Shown: positions 1 to 8,565 of the stretch, piece by piece
Layout of the letters: each line of letters starts with the position of its first letter
How positions within the stretch are numbered: the stretch's first letter is position 1
Assembly: GCA_015061035.1 (NCBI GenBank)
Contig: SUXK01000001.1
Location: 124,001-188,000, forward strand
Length of the DNA stretch: 64,000 nucleotides
Reading direction: 5' to 3'
From: Bacteroidales bacterium
Lineage (GTDB): Bacteria; Bacteroidota; Bacteroidia; Bacteroidales; G3-4614
Notes under the pieces: model-generated
What the model saw: only the letters and a program-made list of their open reading frames with translations
Database searches by the model: none
Told to the model about the DNA's origin: nothing
Made by a program: the position numbers and the translations under genes

Positions 1-1
1 A

Positions 2-1390
2 ACGCAAATTGTAGTTGTAGAGAATAATCAAAAAGAGGGTACAATAACATATAGAGTTTCCCCTGATACAAAATATAAAATTGATGCTGATAACCGATTA
101 ATAACCTATGGCGATAATTGGAGTGTGCATCCAGTAGCGGGAATAGCCTTTGATGGAAATACTGGTCATATTGTATATCAAACAAGCGATATAGCGGTAG
201 GAACTAACAATGTAGAGGAGATTGAGCCATATTTGATAAAAGCCCCATGGCAAAACGAAAAGTTAAAAGAGGGTACAATCATAGCGTTGCGTAACTATGC
301 CCGACCAACTCCGGGAATATTTATGAGTGGAAATAAGAATACTTTGCTCAATGCTGTTACAGTACACTATGCCGAAGGAATGGGACTATTGGCACAACTT
401 TGTGAGGATATAACGTTAAATGGATTCTCAGTATCAATACGAGAGGGAAGTGGCAGATATTTTACAACACAAGCCGATGCTACACACTTCTCGGCATGTA
501 AAGGAAAAATAACCTCAACTTATGGGTTATATGAGGGAATGATGGATGATGCTATAAATGTGCATGGAACATATCTGAGGGTAACCGAACAACTCTCGCC
601 AACTGAGATTGTGGGACAATATATGCACCCGCAAGCATACGGATTTTACTGGGGAGGTGAAGGTGATAGCGTTCAGTTTGTAAAATCCTCAACAATGGAG
701 TTAGTTTCGGGGAATGTTATTACAGATATTATCCCCTATGACAAAAAGACAATCTCAGGAGCAAAACTCTTTAAAATAACTTTGCGTGATGCAGTCAATG
801 ATGATATTGCATCGGGTGATTACGGAATAGAAAATCTTGAGTGGACTCCTGAGGTCTATTTTGCCGATAATACAATCCGCAACAATAGGGCAAGAGGAAC
901 ACTCTTTAGTACACCTAGGAATGTTGTGGTTGAACGAAATCTTTTTGACCACACCTCTGGAACAGCAATACTACTTTGTGGCGATTGTAACGGATGGTTT
1001 GAGACTGGTGCGTGTAGAAGTGTTGTTATTAGAAATAATCACTTTATAAATTCACTAACCAATATGTTCCAATTTACAAATGCCATAATCTCAATATATC
1101 CCGAGATACCTAATCTTGCAGCACAGAAAAAATATTTTCATGGCGAAGATGGTAAGGGTGTTGTGATAGAAAAGAATACTTTTGAAACTTTTGATCGTCC
1201 AATAGTTTATGCAAGATCTCTTAACGGATTACAGTTTAAAGAGAATACAATAATAGATAATAACGACTATCCTCCTTTCCATTGGAATACTCGCCGTTTT
1301 CTGTTTGAGAAAGTGATAAACGTAGAAATTGAGAACAATAGTTTTGGCAGTGGATTTGACAGGTCAAAAGATATAGAATTTCGTAATTAG
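2..1390 (+). CDS. Parallel beta-helix glycosidase, GH110-like alpha-1,3-galactosidase (5' end missing)
   Basis: The reading frame is open from base 2 and has no stop before its first possible internal GTG at 125, so the gene begins outside the window and 462 residues are visible. The protein has the repeated short beta-strand pattern with asparagine ladders (RNNRARG, IRNNHF, IEKNTF, FKENTI) typical of right-handed parallel beta-helix enzymes. The stretches TTQADATHFSACKGK and DDAINVHGTYL resemble what I know of GH110 alpha-1,3-galactosidases from Bacteroides, which remove terminal alpha-1,3-galactose from host glycans; the acidic DD pair may be catalytic, which is inference. Any signal peptide would lie outside the window. 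The gene is followed 11 bases later by a pseudouridine synthase gene on the same strand. Another beta-helix glycosidase family remains possible. Confidence 0.72.
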   Translation, partial: TQIVVVENNQKEGTITYRVSPDTKYKIDADNRLITYGDNWSVHPVAGIAFDGNTGHIVYQTSDIAVGTNNVEEIEPYLIKAPWQNEKLKEGTIIALRNYARPTPGIFMSGNKNTLLNAVTVHYAEGMGLLAQLCEDITLNGFSVSIREGSGRYFTTQADATHFSACKGKITSTYGLYEGMMDDAINVHGTYLRVTEQLSPTEIVGQYMHPQAYGFYWGGEGDSVQFVKSSTMELVSGNVITDIIPYDKKTISGAKLFKITLRDAVNDDIASGDYGIENLEWTPEVYFADNTIRNNRARGTLFSTPRNVVVERNLFDHTSGTAILLCGDCNGWFETGACRSVVIRNNHFINSLTNMFQFTNAIISIYPEIPNLAAQKKYFHGEDGKGVVIEKNTFETFDRPIVYARSLNGLQFKENTIIDNNDYPPFHWNTRRFLFEKVINVEIENNSFGSGFDRSKDIEFRN

Positions 1391-1401
1391 TAATACAAAG
1401 A

Positions 1402-3024
1402 GTGATTCATAAATTCTCCAAAGATATATCAAAGGTATCTATACCTGCCGAGTTTAATAACCCTTTCCGTTACACGCCTCATCAGTTGTGCCTTATGGCA
1501 GCCGAAGAGGTGCGTAACTATATTAACAGCAGAAGCGAGTGGAGTGAGGAGTTAATGAAGGGTAAAATGTTTGGAGTTTTGGTAGTTTCAACACCCACAG
1601 GAGAAGTAGGTTATATCTCTGCATTTTCTGGGTTACTTGCAGGAGAAAACCGCCACCCATTCTTTGTTCCTCCAGTTTATGACCTTTTAAGTAAAGATTC
1701 CTATTTTCAGCAGGAGGAGGCGGAAATATCGCAGATAAATAGAGAGGTAGAACAGTTAAAAACCGATACCGATTACCTCCGACTCTTAAAAATATATAGT
1801 GAAAAAGAGAGGGAGATAAAGCAATATATTACCCAATATAGAGAGCAGATAAAACTTCATAAACAGGAGCGAGATAAAAAGCGGGAAGAGTTGACTCTTT
1901 CGCAATTGGAGCAGGAGTTGTTAATTCGTGAGAGTCAATTTGAGAAGGCAGAGTTAAAACGTACCTCTGACAGAGGAAAATCAGAACTTGCAAAAATAAG
2001 AGAGCAAATTGATGTTTACACAGATAAAATAGAGGCTTTAACTGAGGAGCGGCGCCAACGCTCTGCCGATTTGCAACTATGGTTATTTCGTCAATTTAGA
2101 TTACTTAATGCTAAAGGTGAAACAAAAGATTTAATTGAGATATTCTCTAAGTATGGTAATATCTTTCCCCCAGCAGGAGCAGGAGAGTGTGCGGCTCCTA
2201 AAATGTTGCAGTATGCATACCAAAATAACCTAAAACCTATACAGATGGCAGAGTTCTGGGTAGGTGCATCGCCAGTGGGAGAGGTACGTGTTGATGGTAA
2301 TTTCTACCCTTCGTGCAAAGGAAAATGTTTGTCAATACTAACTCACATGCTGCAAGGATTAAAAGTGAAAGAGATTAATCTTGAATATAGAAATACTGAT
2401 GCAGAGTTAAAGGTTATATATGAGGATGATTATCTTATAGCAATAGACAAACCTGCAGGAATGTTGTCTGTGCGAGGTAAAATAGGCGGTAAGTCTGTAG
2501 AGGAGATAATGCAAGAGAGTAACCCCAATATAAAAGTTATTCATCGTCTTGATATGGCAACATCAGGGGTGTTGCTTTTGGCTAAAGATATTGAAATGTA
2601 CAAGGCAATGCAAACACTCTTTGCAACCCGAGAAGTAAGAAAAACATATATCGCATTGATTGAGGGCGAACCTAAGCAATCAATGGGCGAAATATCATTG
2701 CCCCTCTCTGCCGACTACAACAATCGCCCTATGCAGAGGGTTGATTATGAAAATGGGAAAGAGGCAATAACTGAATATTTTGTATTGGCAACATATAACA
2801 GAGAGGGTAAAAAAATAACCAGATTATCGTTAAATCCCATAACTGGCAGAACTCATCAGTTGCGAGTACATTTGGCTCATCCAAAATCGTTGGGAATGCC
2901 CATTATAGGAGATGAGTTATACGGAAAACCTGCATCAAGGTTAATGCTTCATGCAATGGAACTTGTATTTAAACACCCTATAAAACAGACTGTAATAACT
3001 ATTACTGCAAATTGTCCATTTTAG
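1402..3024 (+). CDS. RluA-family pseudouridine synthase with N-terminal coiled coil
   Basis: The C-terminal third is an RluA-type pseudouridine synthase that isomerises uridine in rRNA or tRNA. It carries HRLDMATSG at about residues 381-389, with the catalytic aspartate near 384, and the later RTHQLRVHLAH segment. HRLDMATSG matches the RluA subfamily (23S rRNA U746 and tRNA U32 in E. coli) more closely than RluC or RluD. Residues about 110-225 form a long charged coiled coil (many K/E/Q with heptad spacing), preceded by an N-terminal domain containing VVSTPTGEVGYISAFSG. At 540 residues it is over twice the length of E. coli RluA; this long form occurs in Bacteroidota. The GTG start at 1402 has no obvious ribosome binding site, as is common in this phylum. 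The exact RNA target cannot be read from sequence. Confidence 0.85.
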   Translation: MIHKFSKDISKVSIPAEFNNPFRYTPHQLCLMAAEEVRNYINSRSEWSEELMKGKMFGVLVVSTPTGEVGYISAFSGLLAGENRHPFFVPPVYDLLSKDSYFQQEEAEISQINREVEQLKTDTDYLRLLKIYSEKEREIKQYITQYREQIKLHKQERDKKREELTLSQLEQELLIRESQFEKAELKRTSDRGKSELAKIREQIDVYTDKIEALTEERRQRSADLQLWLFRQFRLLNAKGETKDLIEIFSKYGNIFPPAGAGECAAPKMLQYAYQNNLKPIQMAEFWVGASPVGEVRVDGNFYPSCKGKCLSILTHMLQGLKVKEINLEYRNTDAELKVIYEDDYLIAIDKPAGMLSVRGKIGGKSVEEIMQESNPNIKVIHRLDMATSGVLLLAKDIEMYKAMQTLFATREVRKTYIALIEGEPKQSMGEISLPLSADYNNRPMQRVDYENGKEAITEYFVLATYNREGKKITRLSLNPITGRTHQLRVHLAHPKSLGMPIIGDELYGKPASRLMLHAMELVFKHPIKQTVITITANCPF

Positions 3025-3067
3025 TATTTCTGCAAAAAATATTATATTTACAAATAAAATCAAAAAG

Positions 3068-3889
3068 ATGAAACTAAACATACTTATATCAACGCACAAC
3101 CAAAAGATAGCAAACATTCCATTGCTATTACTTCCTGAGCGAGAGGATGTAAGTTATGTAGTATCATTTCAATATACCGATGACTCAATGTTGGCTCTCA
3201 TTCCTGAAGAGTTCAAACGGGAAGATATAAAATTTACCCCAGTACAAACAATAGGATTGTGTAAAAACAGAAACAATGCTTTGCTATATGCCGATGGAGA
3301 TATAGCCTTAATAGCCGATGATGATGTAAAATATACAAATGAATATATTGATACTATAATTGATACATTTGCCAATAATCCTAAAACCGATGTGGCTCTA
3401 TTTAAGATAAAGACTCGCGATGAAGATCCACCAATGAAGCGTTACCCAATATCTAAAGGAAGTTACAAAGTGGTAAAAGGTTACTACCCATCATCGGTTG
3501 AAATGGCTTTCCGTTTGTCAAGTATAAAGGATAAAGTATCGTTTGATGAGAGATTTGGACTTGGTTCAGAGTATCTGAATAGTGGTGAAGAGGAGGTCTT
3601 TATAAAGGATTGTATTGATAATTCGTTACAAGTAGATTTTTATCCATACTATATAGTTGAGCATCCTTATACTTCAACAGGGAAAAAATATCTGACACCA
3701 ACAAGCCTTCGTTCGCGAGGAGCAGTATCATCATATCTACACGGATTTTCGGCATATCTGAGAATGATAAAATTCTCAATGTTCACAGCACTCCGAGGAC
3801 GTTCAAATATCTTCACACTATTGAAAAATACGATGTGGGGAGTGGCATACGAACGAAGAACAAGAAAAGAGAGAACCAGTTATGAGTAA
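3068..3889 (+). CDS. Glycosyltransferase family 2, first of three
   Basis: This 273-residue protein has a GT-A fold N-terminus: the nucleotide-sugar binding start LNILISTHN, and the acidic metal-binding motif IADDDV near residue 82. It has no clear membrane segment, so it is probably a cytoplasmic or membrane-associated transferase building a surface polysaccharide or lipooligosaccharide. Its stop overlaps the next glycosyltransferase start by 8 bases, so the two are co-translated. Compared with typical GT2 enzymes the region before the DDD motif is short and the second half (SGEEEVFIKDC) carries the acidic ED-like acceptor motif. Donor and acceptor sugars cannot be predicted. Family assignment is firm. 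Confidence 0.85.
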   Translation: MKLNILISTHNQKIANIPLLLLPEREDVSYVVSFQYTDDSMLALIPEEFKREDIKFTPVQTIGLCKNRNNALLYADGDIALIADDDVKYTNEYIDTIIDTFANNPKTDVALFKIKTRDEDPPMKRYPISKGSYKVVKGYYPSSVEMAFRLSSIKDKVSFDERFGLGSEYLNSGEEEVFIKDCIDNSLQVDFYPYYIVEHPYTSTGKKYLTPTSLRSRGAVSSYLHGFSAYLRMIKFSMFTALRGRSNIFTLLKNTMWGVAYERRTRKERTSYE

Positions 3890-4850
3890 GTTGTTTTCAA
3901 TAGTAATACCTGTACACAATAGAGAAAAGTATATAAAAGATACTTTGCGGTCGGTTGTGGGACAAGATTATCGGCCATTACAATTAATATTGGTTGATAA
4001 CAACTCAACAGATAACTCAATGCAACTGGCCAAACAATATCTCTCGTCATATGAAAGTGCCGATTTTAAAGTAATCTGCACGCAAGAGAAGAAAAAGGGA
4101 GCGTGTGCAGCACGAAACAAAGGTGTGACTTTGAGTGAAGCACCCTATATGATGTTTCTTGATGATGATGATATGCTCTCAACCTTTACAGCCATTTCAA
4201 AGATAGTAGAGCGTTTTGAACAAAGTGGGGCAGATGTTGTAGGTTTTAAGGCATATCACTACTACTCATACAAGAAAAAGAGAATACGACATTACTCTTT
4301 TATAAACGATATAAAAGAGCAAGTGTTACATTGTATGTTGTCAACACAATGTTATGCAATAAGAAGAGAGTTTTATGATACAACAAGAGGTTGGGATGAG
4401 CGTATAATGAGATGGCAAGATTGGAATCTTGGAATAAGAATAATGCTACTCAACCCCAAAATTGAATGGATAGAAGATAAACCTTTAGTAAATATAAGAG
4501 TTCACTCAAAGAGTATAACAGGCAACGGATATTTACATTCGGCCGAACATCTTTATCAAACAATAATGCTAACGGTAGAGTCCGTACAAAATAGTAATGT
4601 TGAAAACAAAAAAGAGATAGTATCCGCAATATACGCACGTTTGCCAATATTGGCAGCGCATTACCTAAGGGAGGGAGGAATAGACACCTCTCGCCAGACT
4701 CTTAAACTTTATAATAGTAAAGTACAACTCTCTATTTGGCAAAAAATAGTAGTAAATTTGTTATATCTATATACCGCTCTGGGAGGTAGAGGAGCAGGTA
4801 GAGTATTAAATAAATTAAAAATAGAACTTAAAGAGATAGATGAAAAGTAA
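3882..4850 (+). CDS. Glycosyltransferase family 2, second of three
   Basis: A canonical GT2 protein of 322 residues: the start FSIVIPVHNREKYIKDTLRS and LVDNNSTDNS give the nucleotide-binding half, and FLDDDDM near residue 88 is the DXD-type metal site. GWDERIMRWQDWNLGIR supplies the acidic and aromatic acceptor-side motif. The C-terminus has hydrophobic, basic stretches (IVVNLLYLYTALGGRGAGR) that could sit on the inner membrane surface. It overlaps the genes on both sides (8 bases upstream, 11 downstream), which supports one transcript making one glycan. Nothing in the neighbourhood identifies the glycan; no polymerase or flippase gene lies in the window. Confidence 0.88.
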   Translation: MSKLFSIVIPVHNREKYIKDTLRSVVGQDYRPLQLILVDNNSTDNSMQLAKQYLSSYESADFKVICTQEKKKGACAARNKGVTLSEAPYMMFLDDDDMLSTFTAISKIVERFEQSGADVVGFKAYHYYSYKKKRIRHYSFINDIKEQVLHCMLSTQCYAIRREFYDTTRGWDERIMRWQDWNLGIRIMLLNPKIEWIEDKPLVNIRVHSKSITGNGYLHSAEHLYQTIMLTVESVQNSNVENKKEIVSAIYARLPILAAHYLREGGIDTSRQTLKLYNSKVQLSIWQKIVVNLLYLYTALGGRGAGRVLNKLKIELKEIDEK

Positions 4851-5868
4851 TATAGAACTATCCATAGTAATACCAGCATATAATGCAGAAAAATATATAA
4901 ATAGGTGTATCAGTAGTATAACTGAGGCAAATTTAAAGGAGGATATATATGAGATTATAGCCATTGATGATGCCTCAACAGACTCTACCTATACAATATT
5001 AAATGAGTTAAGCCAAGATATTCCTCAATTAAAGGTGTATCATCGCCAAAAGTCAGGTCCGGGAGGAGTGAGAAATTTGGGACTGAACTACTCAAAAGGC
5101 AGATACATAATGTTTGTAGATATAGATGACCATCTAAATACAAAGAACTTTAAACATTTTGTAGAGGTGTTACTCCCTATGTATAGTCACGATATAATAG
5201 GATTTGATTACTTGAAAGTTGATGAAGAGGGCAACGAATCTCAAGTAACAAAAAAAATATTTCCTTATTGTAGAGAGATGAGTGGGGCAGAGTATATGAA
5301 TATACAAGCACCTCAGAGTGTATTATGGGGATATGTTTATAGACGTAAATTCCTATTGGAGAATACACTAAAATTTATAGAGAAGAATATTCACGACAAT
5401 GAGTATTTTTTGATAAAGGCATTCTGTTTAGCAGAGAAGATAACATTTATACCCACACAACTCTACTATTATCACCATGCAATACCAACTTCGTTAACAA
5501 ATAAACCTGACACAACACATCAAGAGTTGTACGTAAACCAACTACTTAATGTAATAACAGAGTTGCAGAAATTTGGATTTTTGTTAGGTGACCCACTATC
5601 AGAAGAGGGCTTAAATCGTAAGTTAGATTTACTGTCAGCACGACTATTACGAAGATTAATTGCACTTGATTATAGCGTGGATTTCATAAAAGAGACATTG
5701 ATAAAATTAGAGAAAATGGATCTCTATCCACTTCGTGAGGCAAAGTATAGTTTGCGTTATCGTTTGTTGAGAAGAGCAACAAAAACCCCTAACAAACTAA
5801 TAGAGTGCAAGGGGTATAAAAACTCAAAAATTAAAAACAGACTTACTCAATATTTTTTAAGTTTGTAA
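4840..5868 (+). CDS. Glycosyltransferase family 2, third of three
   Basis: A 342-residue GT2 enzyme beginning LSIVIPAYNAEKYINRCISS, with AIDDASTDST for nucleotide binding and FVDIDDH near residue 95 as the metal-binding acidic motif. The DNEYFLIKAF segment fits the catalytic-base region of the family. It overlaps the preceding GT2 by 11 bases and ends 3 bases from the stop of the convergent M20 peptidase gene, so there is almost no room for a separate terminator. Together with its two partners it forms a compact glycosyltransferase operon, probably for surface polysaccharide or lipid-A-core extension (inference). Sugar specificity is unknown. Confidence 0.87.
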   Translation: MKSNIELSIVIPAYNAEKYINRCISSITEANLKEDIYEIIAIDDASTDSTYTILNELSQDIPQLKVYHRQKSGPGGVRNLGLNYSKGRYIMFVDIDDHLNTKNFKHFVEVLLPMYSHDIIGFDYLKVDEEGNESQVTKKIFPYCREMSGAEYMNIQAPQSVLWGYVYRRKFLLENTLKFIEKNIHDNEYFLIKAFCLAEKITFIPTQLYYYHHAIPTSLTNKPDTTHQELYVNQLLNVITELQKFGFLLGDPLSEEGLNRKLDLLSARLLRRLIALDYSVDFIKETLIKLEKMDLYPLREAKYSLRYRLLRRATKTPNKLIECKGYKNSKIKNRLTQYFLSL

Positions 5869-5870
5869 AA

Positions 5871-6959
5871 CTATATTTGTAGCCCGTCAAGCAACTTGAT
5901 GTAAAGTTCAATAGCCTCTCTAATTTCGCTATAATAAATAAACTCATCAGCAGTATGAGAGCGGGCAGAGTTGCCAGGCCCAATTTTTACTGACGTGTAT
6001 GGAATAAGAGCCTGATCCGATAGGGTAGGAGAACCAAAAGATTCAAGCCCTAACAAGTTACAACGTTGCATAAATGGATGGTTTGACTCTATGCTCGAGG
6101 AGTTTAATCTTGTAGAGCGAGGAGTAAACTCACATTCTGGGAATCTCTCTTTTAATATCTCCCAAATCTCAATATTTGAGTACATACCATTAGGCCTAAC
6201 GTCAATCATAAAAGCGCAAATATCAGGAATAACGTTGTGTTGAGTGCCAGCGTTAATGCCTGTAACGGTTAGTTTAACTTCACCTAAAAGAGGTGAAACT
6301 TTTTCAAACTTATATCGCTTAATGCCCTCAATAATCTCAATTGCTTTATATATAGCGTTAACACCCTCATTTCTTGCAGCATGTCCCGAAACACCCTTAA
6401 CAACACAATCCAAAACCATTAAACCCTTTTCGGTAGCGGCAGGTCTCATATTGGTAGGTTCTCCAACAATAGCAAATGAGATATTGGGGAGTTGTTTAAT
6501 TAAACACTCCATACCATTCTTGCCAGAGACCTCCTCCTCTGCCGAAGCAGCAAAGATAAGGTTGTATTTTTGTTTGCTATCAACCAATACTCTAAAAGCA
6601 GCCAATAGTGCAACAACCGAAGCCCCAGCATCGTTACTACCTAATCCAAATAATTTATCTTCCTCTTGCTGTGCAGAGTATGGGTTGCGATTCCATCCCT
6701 CAACGGGCTTTACGGTGTCAATGTGAGAGTTGAGTAGAATTGTTGGCTTTTCAGTGTCAAACTCTTTGCTTGTAACCCATACGTTGTTGCCAATACGATT
6801 AACTTTGCAAGAGCCAATCTTATTTTTAATATGCTCAACCAATAAATCGGCAACCTCACTTTCCTCTCTGCTATGAGAGGGAATTGAGATCATCTCTTTG
6901 AGAAGAGAAGTTGAGTCATATAAAATCTCATCAATAACTTCGCTATTCATATTTATCAA
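5871..6959 (-). CDS. argE: M20 family deacetylase, ArgE/DapE type (N-acetyl or N-succinyl ornithine/citrulline deacetylase)
   Basis: This is a di-zinc M20 amidohydrolase of 362 residues. The metal ligands are visible: SHIDTV (H79, D81), GSNDAG (D110), the catalytic glutamate pair in SAEEEVSG (about E141/E142), and VGEPT near 166. The length and the SHIDTVKP and NRNPYSA motifs match the short ArgE-like enzymes of Bacteroidota. These release ornithine or citrulline from N-acylated precursors in arginine synthesis; Bacteroides is known to use N-succinyl intermediates. Other arg genes are absent from the window, so substrate assignment rests on family resemblance only. The gene is divergent from the DUF3127 gene, with about 79 bases between the starts. 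A second methionine at residue 4 is an alternative start. Confidence 0.75.
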   Translation of the reverse strand: MINMNSEVIDEILYDSTSLLKEMISIPSHSREESEVADLLVEHIKNKIGSCKVNRIGNNVWVTSKEFDTEKPTILLNSHIDTVKPVEGWNRNPYSAQQEEDKLFGLGSNDAGASVVALLAAFRVLVDSKQKYNLIFAASAEEEVSGKNGMECLIKQLPNISFAIVGEPTNMRPAATEKGLMVLDCVVKGVSGHAARNEGVNAIYKAIEIIEGIKRYKFEKVSPLLGEVKLTVTGINAGTQHNVIPDICAFMIDVRPNGMYSNIEIWEILKERFPECEFTPRSTRLNSSSIESNHPFMQRCNLLGLESFGSPTLSDQALIPYTSVKIGPGNSARSHTADEFIYYSEIREAIELYIKLLDGLQI

Positions 6960-6987
6960 CTTAATAGTGCGAAAATAGTAAATAAAT

Positions 6988-7018
6988 TTTGTTTAACCCC
7001 TACTTTTGGTTAACTTCG
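6988..7018 (+). promoter_or_regulatory. Bacteroidota promoter for the DUF3127 gene
   Basis: TTTG at 6988-6991 and TAACTTCG at 7011-7018 are 19 bases apart, close to the Bacteroidota consensus TTTG-N19-21-TAnnTTTG. The predicted transcription start is only about 15 bases before the ATG at 7039. Confidence 0.6.
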
Positions 7019-7038
7019 CACCACAAAATTAAGAAAAG

Positions 7039-7386
7039 ATGGAAGTTAAAGGAAAAGTTGTAACAGTATTGCCACTACAAAGTGGAACAAGTCAAGCAGG
7101 AAATCAATGGAAGAAACAGGAATTGGTAATTGAAACACACGATCAATTTCCTAAAAAAATATGTCTTACACTATTTGGAGATAGAGTAGATCAATATCCC
7201 GTTGCTCAAAACGATGAAATAGTTGCAAGCATAGATATAGAGAGTAGAGAGTATAACGGACGTTGGTACACAAATGTTAATGCGTGGAAAATAGAGAAGG
7301 CGACAGCCGAAGCAGCGCCTGCTCCACAACCAGCACCAATGCCAACTTTTGAACCACAATCAGAAGTTGATGAATTGCCTTTCTAA
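7039..7386 (+). CDS. DUF3127 domain protein (OB-fold-like, possible nucleic-acid binding)
   Basis: A small cytoplasmic protein of 115 residues. The first ~85 residues match my recollection of DUF3127: MEVKGKVVTVLP, then SGTSQAGNQWKKQELVIET and a final NVNAWKIEK. The pattern resembles a compact OB fold like that of single-strand binding proteins. The C-terminal tail is proline/alanine rich (APAPQPAPMP) and ends in acidic EVDELPF, similar in style to the SSB C-terminal tail that recruits partner proteins; SSB-like function is inference. It has its own promoter close upstream and a strong bidirectional terminator after the stop, so it is a one-gene unit. No function is established for the family to my knowledge. 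Confidence 0.8.
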   Translation: MEVKGKVVTVLPLQSGTSQAGNQWKKQELVIETHDQFPKKICLTLFGDRVDQYPVAQNDEIVASIDIESREYNGRWYTNVNAWKIEKATAEAAPAPQPAPMPTFEPQSEVDELPF

Positions 7387-7422
7387 TATATAGAGATTGA
7401 TGGTTTACAACTAAATAAGAAA

Positions 7423-7448
7423 AAAGCAGAGTCATGTGACTCTGCTTT
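7423..7448. terminator. Bidirectional terminator between DUF3127 gene and fabD
   Basis: Perfect 12-bp stem AAAGCAGAGTCA / TGACTCTGCTTT with a 2-base loop, bordered by an A-run on the left and T-rich sequence on the right. It lies between convergent genes and can serve both. Confidence 0.8.
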
Positions 7449-7476
7449 CTTTGTAATATGTAGTAAAAATTTACTC

Positions 7477-8358
7477 TTATTTTACACCGCTAACCTCAAC
7501 AGTATTGTTAATCTTTGAAACCAATCCTTGAAGAACGTTACCGGGCCCAACCTCAGTGAATGAAGTAGCACCATCATTAATCATATTCATAACAGATTGA
7601 GTCCATCTAACTGGTGCAGTTAATTGAGCAACTAAGTTTTCTTTAATAATATCGGGATTTGTCTCTGCTTGAGCAGTAACATTTTGATATATAGGACATT
7701 TTGGTGTTTTAAACTCAGTCTTTTCAATAGCCGCAGCAAGTTCTGCTCTTGCAGGTTCCATTAATGGAGAGTGGAAAGCACCACCAACTTTAAGTTTAAG
7801 AGCGCGCTTAGCACCAGCCTCTAAAAGTTTTTGACAAGCAGCGTCAATAGCAGGTTCTTCTCCTGAAATAACAATTTGACCGGGACAGTTATAGTTTGCT
7901 GCAACAACAATACCATCTTTAATTTCGGCACAAATCTCTTCAACTGTTTCATCTGAAAGTTTAAGAACAGCAGCCATAGTAGAAGGAGTCATTTCGCAAG
8001 CCTTTTGCATAGCCGAAGCACGAGCAGCCACAAGTTTTAATCCCTCCTCAAACGATAAAGCACCAGCGGCAACCAAAGCCGAAAACTCTCCAAGAGAGTG
8101 ACCAGCAGTCATATCAGGGGCAAACTCCTCACCCATGCTTTTTGCTAATGCAACAGAGTATAGAAAAACGGCAGGTTGAGTAACTTTAGTTTGTCTAAGA
8201 TCCTCCTCTGTGCCATTAAACATAATATCAGCAATGTCAAAACCTAAAATCTCGTTTGCTTTATCAAACATTGCTTTAGCCTCGCTATTATTCTCGTAAA
8301 GTTCTTTACCCATACCAGGGAATTGTGAACCCTGTCCAGGAAATACGTATGCTTTCAT
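7477..8358 (-). CDS. fabD: Malonyl-CoA:ACP transacylase FabD
   Basis: FabD moves malonyl groups from CoA to acyl carrier protein to feed fatty-acid elongation in the cytoplasm. The 293-residue length is normal. Key motifs are all present: GQGSQ at 8-12 (oxyanion-hole region), the nucleophile elbow GHSLG at 86-90 with Ser88, and GAFHSPLM at 193-200 with the catalytic His196. It stands alone rather than in a fab cluster, and shares a terminator region with the convergent DUF3127 gene. A promoter lies about 60-85 bases upstream of the start. Identification is firm. Confidence 0.96.
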   Translation of the reverse strand: MKAYVFPGQGSQFPGMGKELYENNSEAKAMFDKANEILGFDIADIMFNGTEEDLRQTKVTQPAVFLYSVALAKSMGEEFAPDMTAGHSLGEFSALVAAGALSFEEGLKLVAARASAMQKACEMTPSTMAAVLKLSDETVEEICAEIKDGIVVAANYNCPGQIVISGEEPAIDAACQKLLEAGAKRALKLKVGGAFHSPLMEPARAELAAAIEKTEFKTPKCPIYQNVTAQAETNPDIIKENLVAQLTAPVRWTQSVMNMINDGATSFTEVGPGNVLQGLVSKINNTVEVSGVK

Positions 8359-8412
8359 ATAAGATATAATTAGTTTTTATAAGAAATTATAACACTTATC
8401 TCTATCACCTTA

Positions 8413-8444
8413 CAAAAGTAACCAAAATATGTAACTTCCCCAAG
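8413..8444 (-). promoter_or_regulatory. Promoter for fabD
   Basis: On the minus strand, TACTTTTG (8413-8420) fits TAnnTTTG perfectly and CTTG (8441-8444) lies 20 bases further upstream. Predicted transcript start is near 8406, giving a leader of about 48 bases. Confidence 0.6.
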
Positions 8445-8505
8445 TTTTAAAACTCTAATTTTAATGTATGAGATGAATTATAAGACATATTAAACGCAAA
8501 ATCAA

Positions 8506-8537
8506 TTTGTATAAACCGATTAGAAAAGTTATTTTTG
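8506..8537 (+). promoter_or_regulatory. Promoter for the secreted PCMD protein gene
   Basis: TTTG at 8506-8509, a 20-base spacer and TATTTTTG at 8530-8537 fit the Bacteroidota consensus exactly. The start codon at 8566 follows about 22 bases after the likely transcription start. Confidence 0.7.
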
Positions 8538-8565
8538 CATCCGAAAATGTATTAAAAAAAGAACT

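Noticed and set aside
125-127. GTG at 125 as the start of the GH110-like gene
   Set aside because: The frame is open and coding-like to base 2, so the true start is outside the window.
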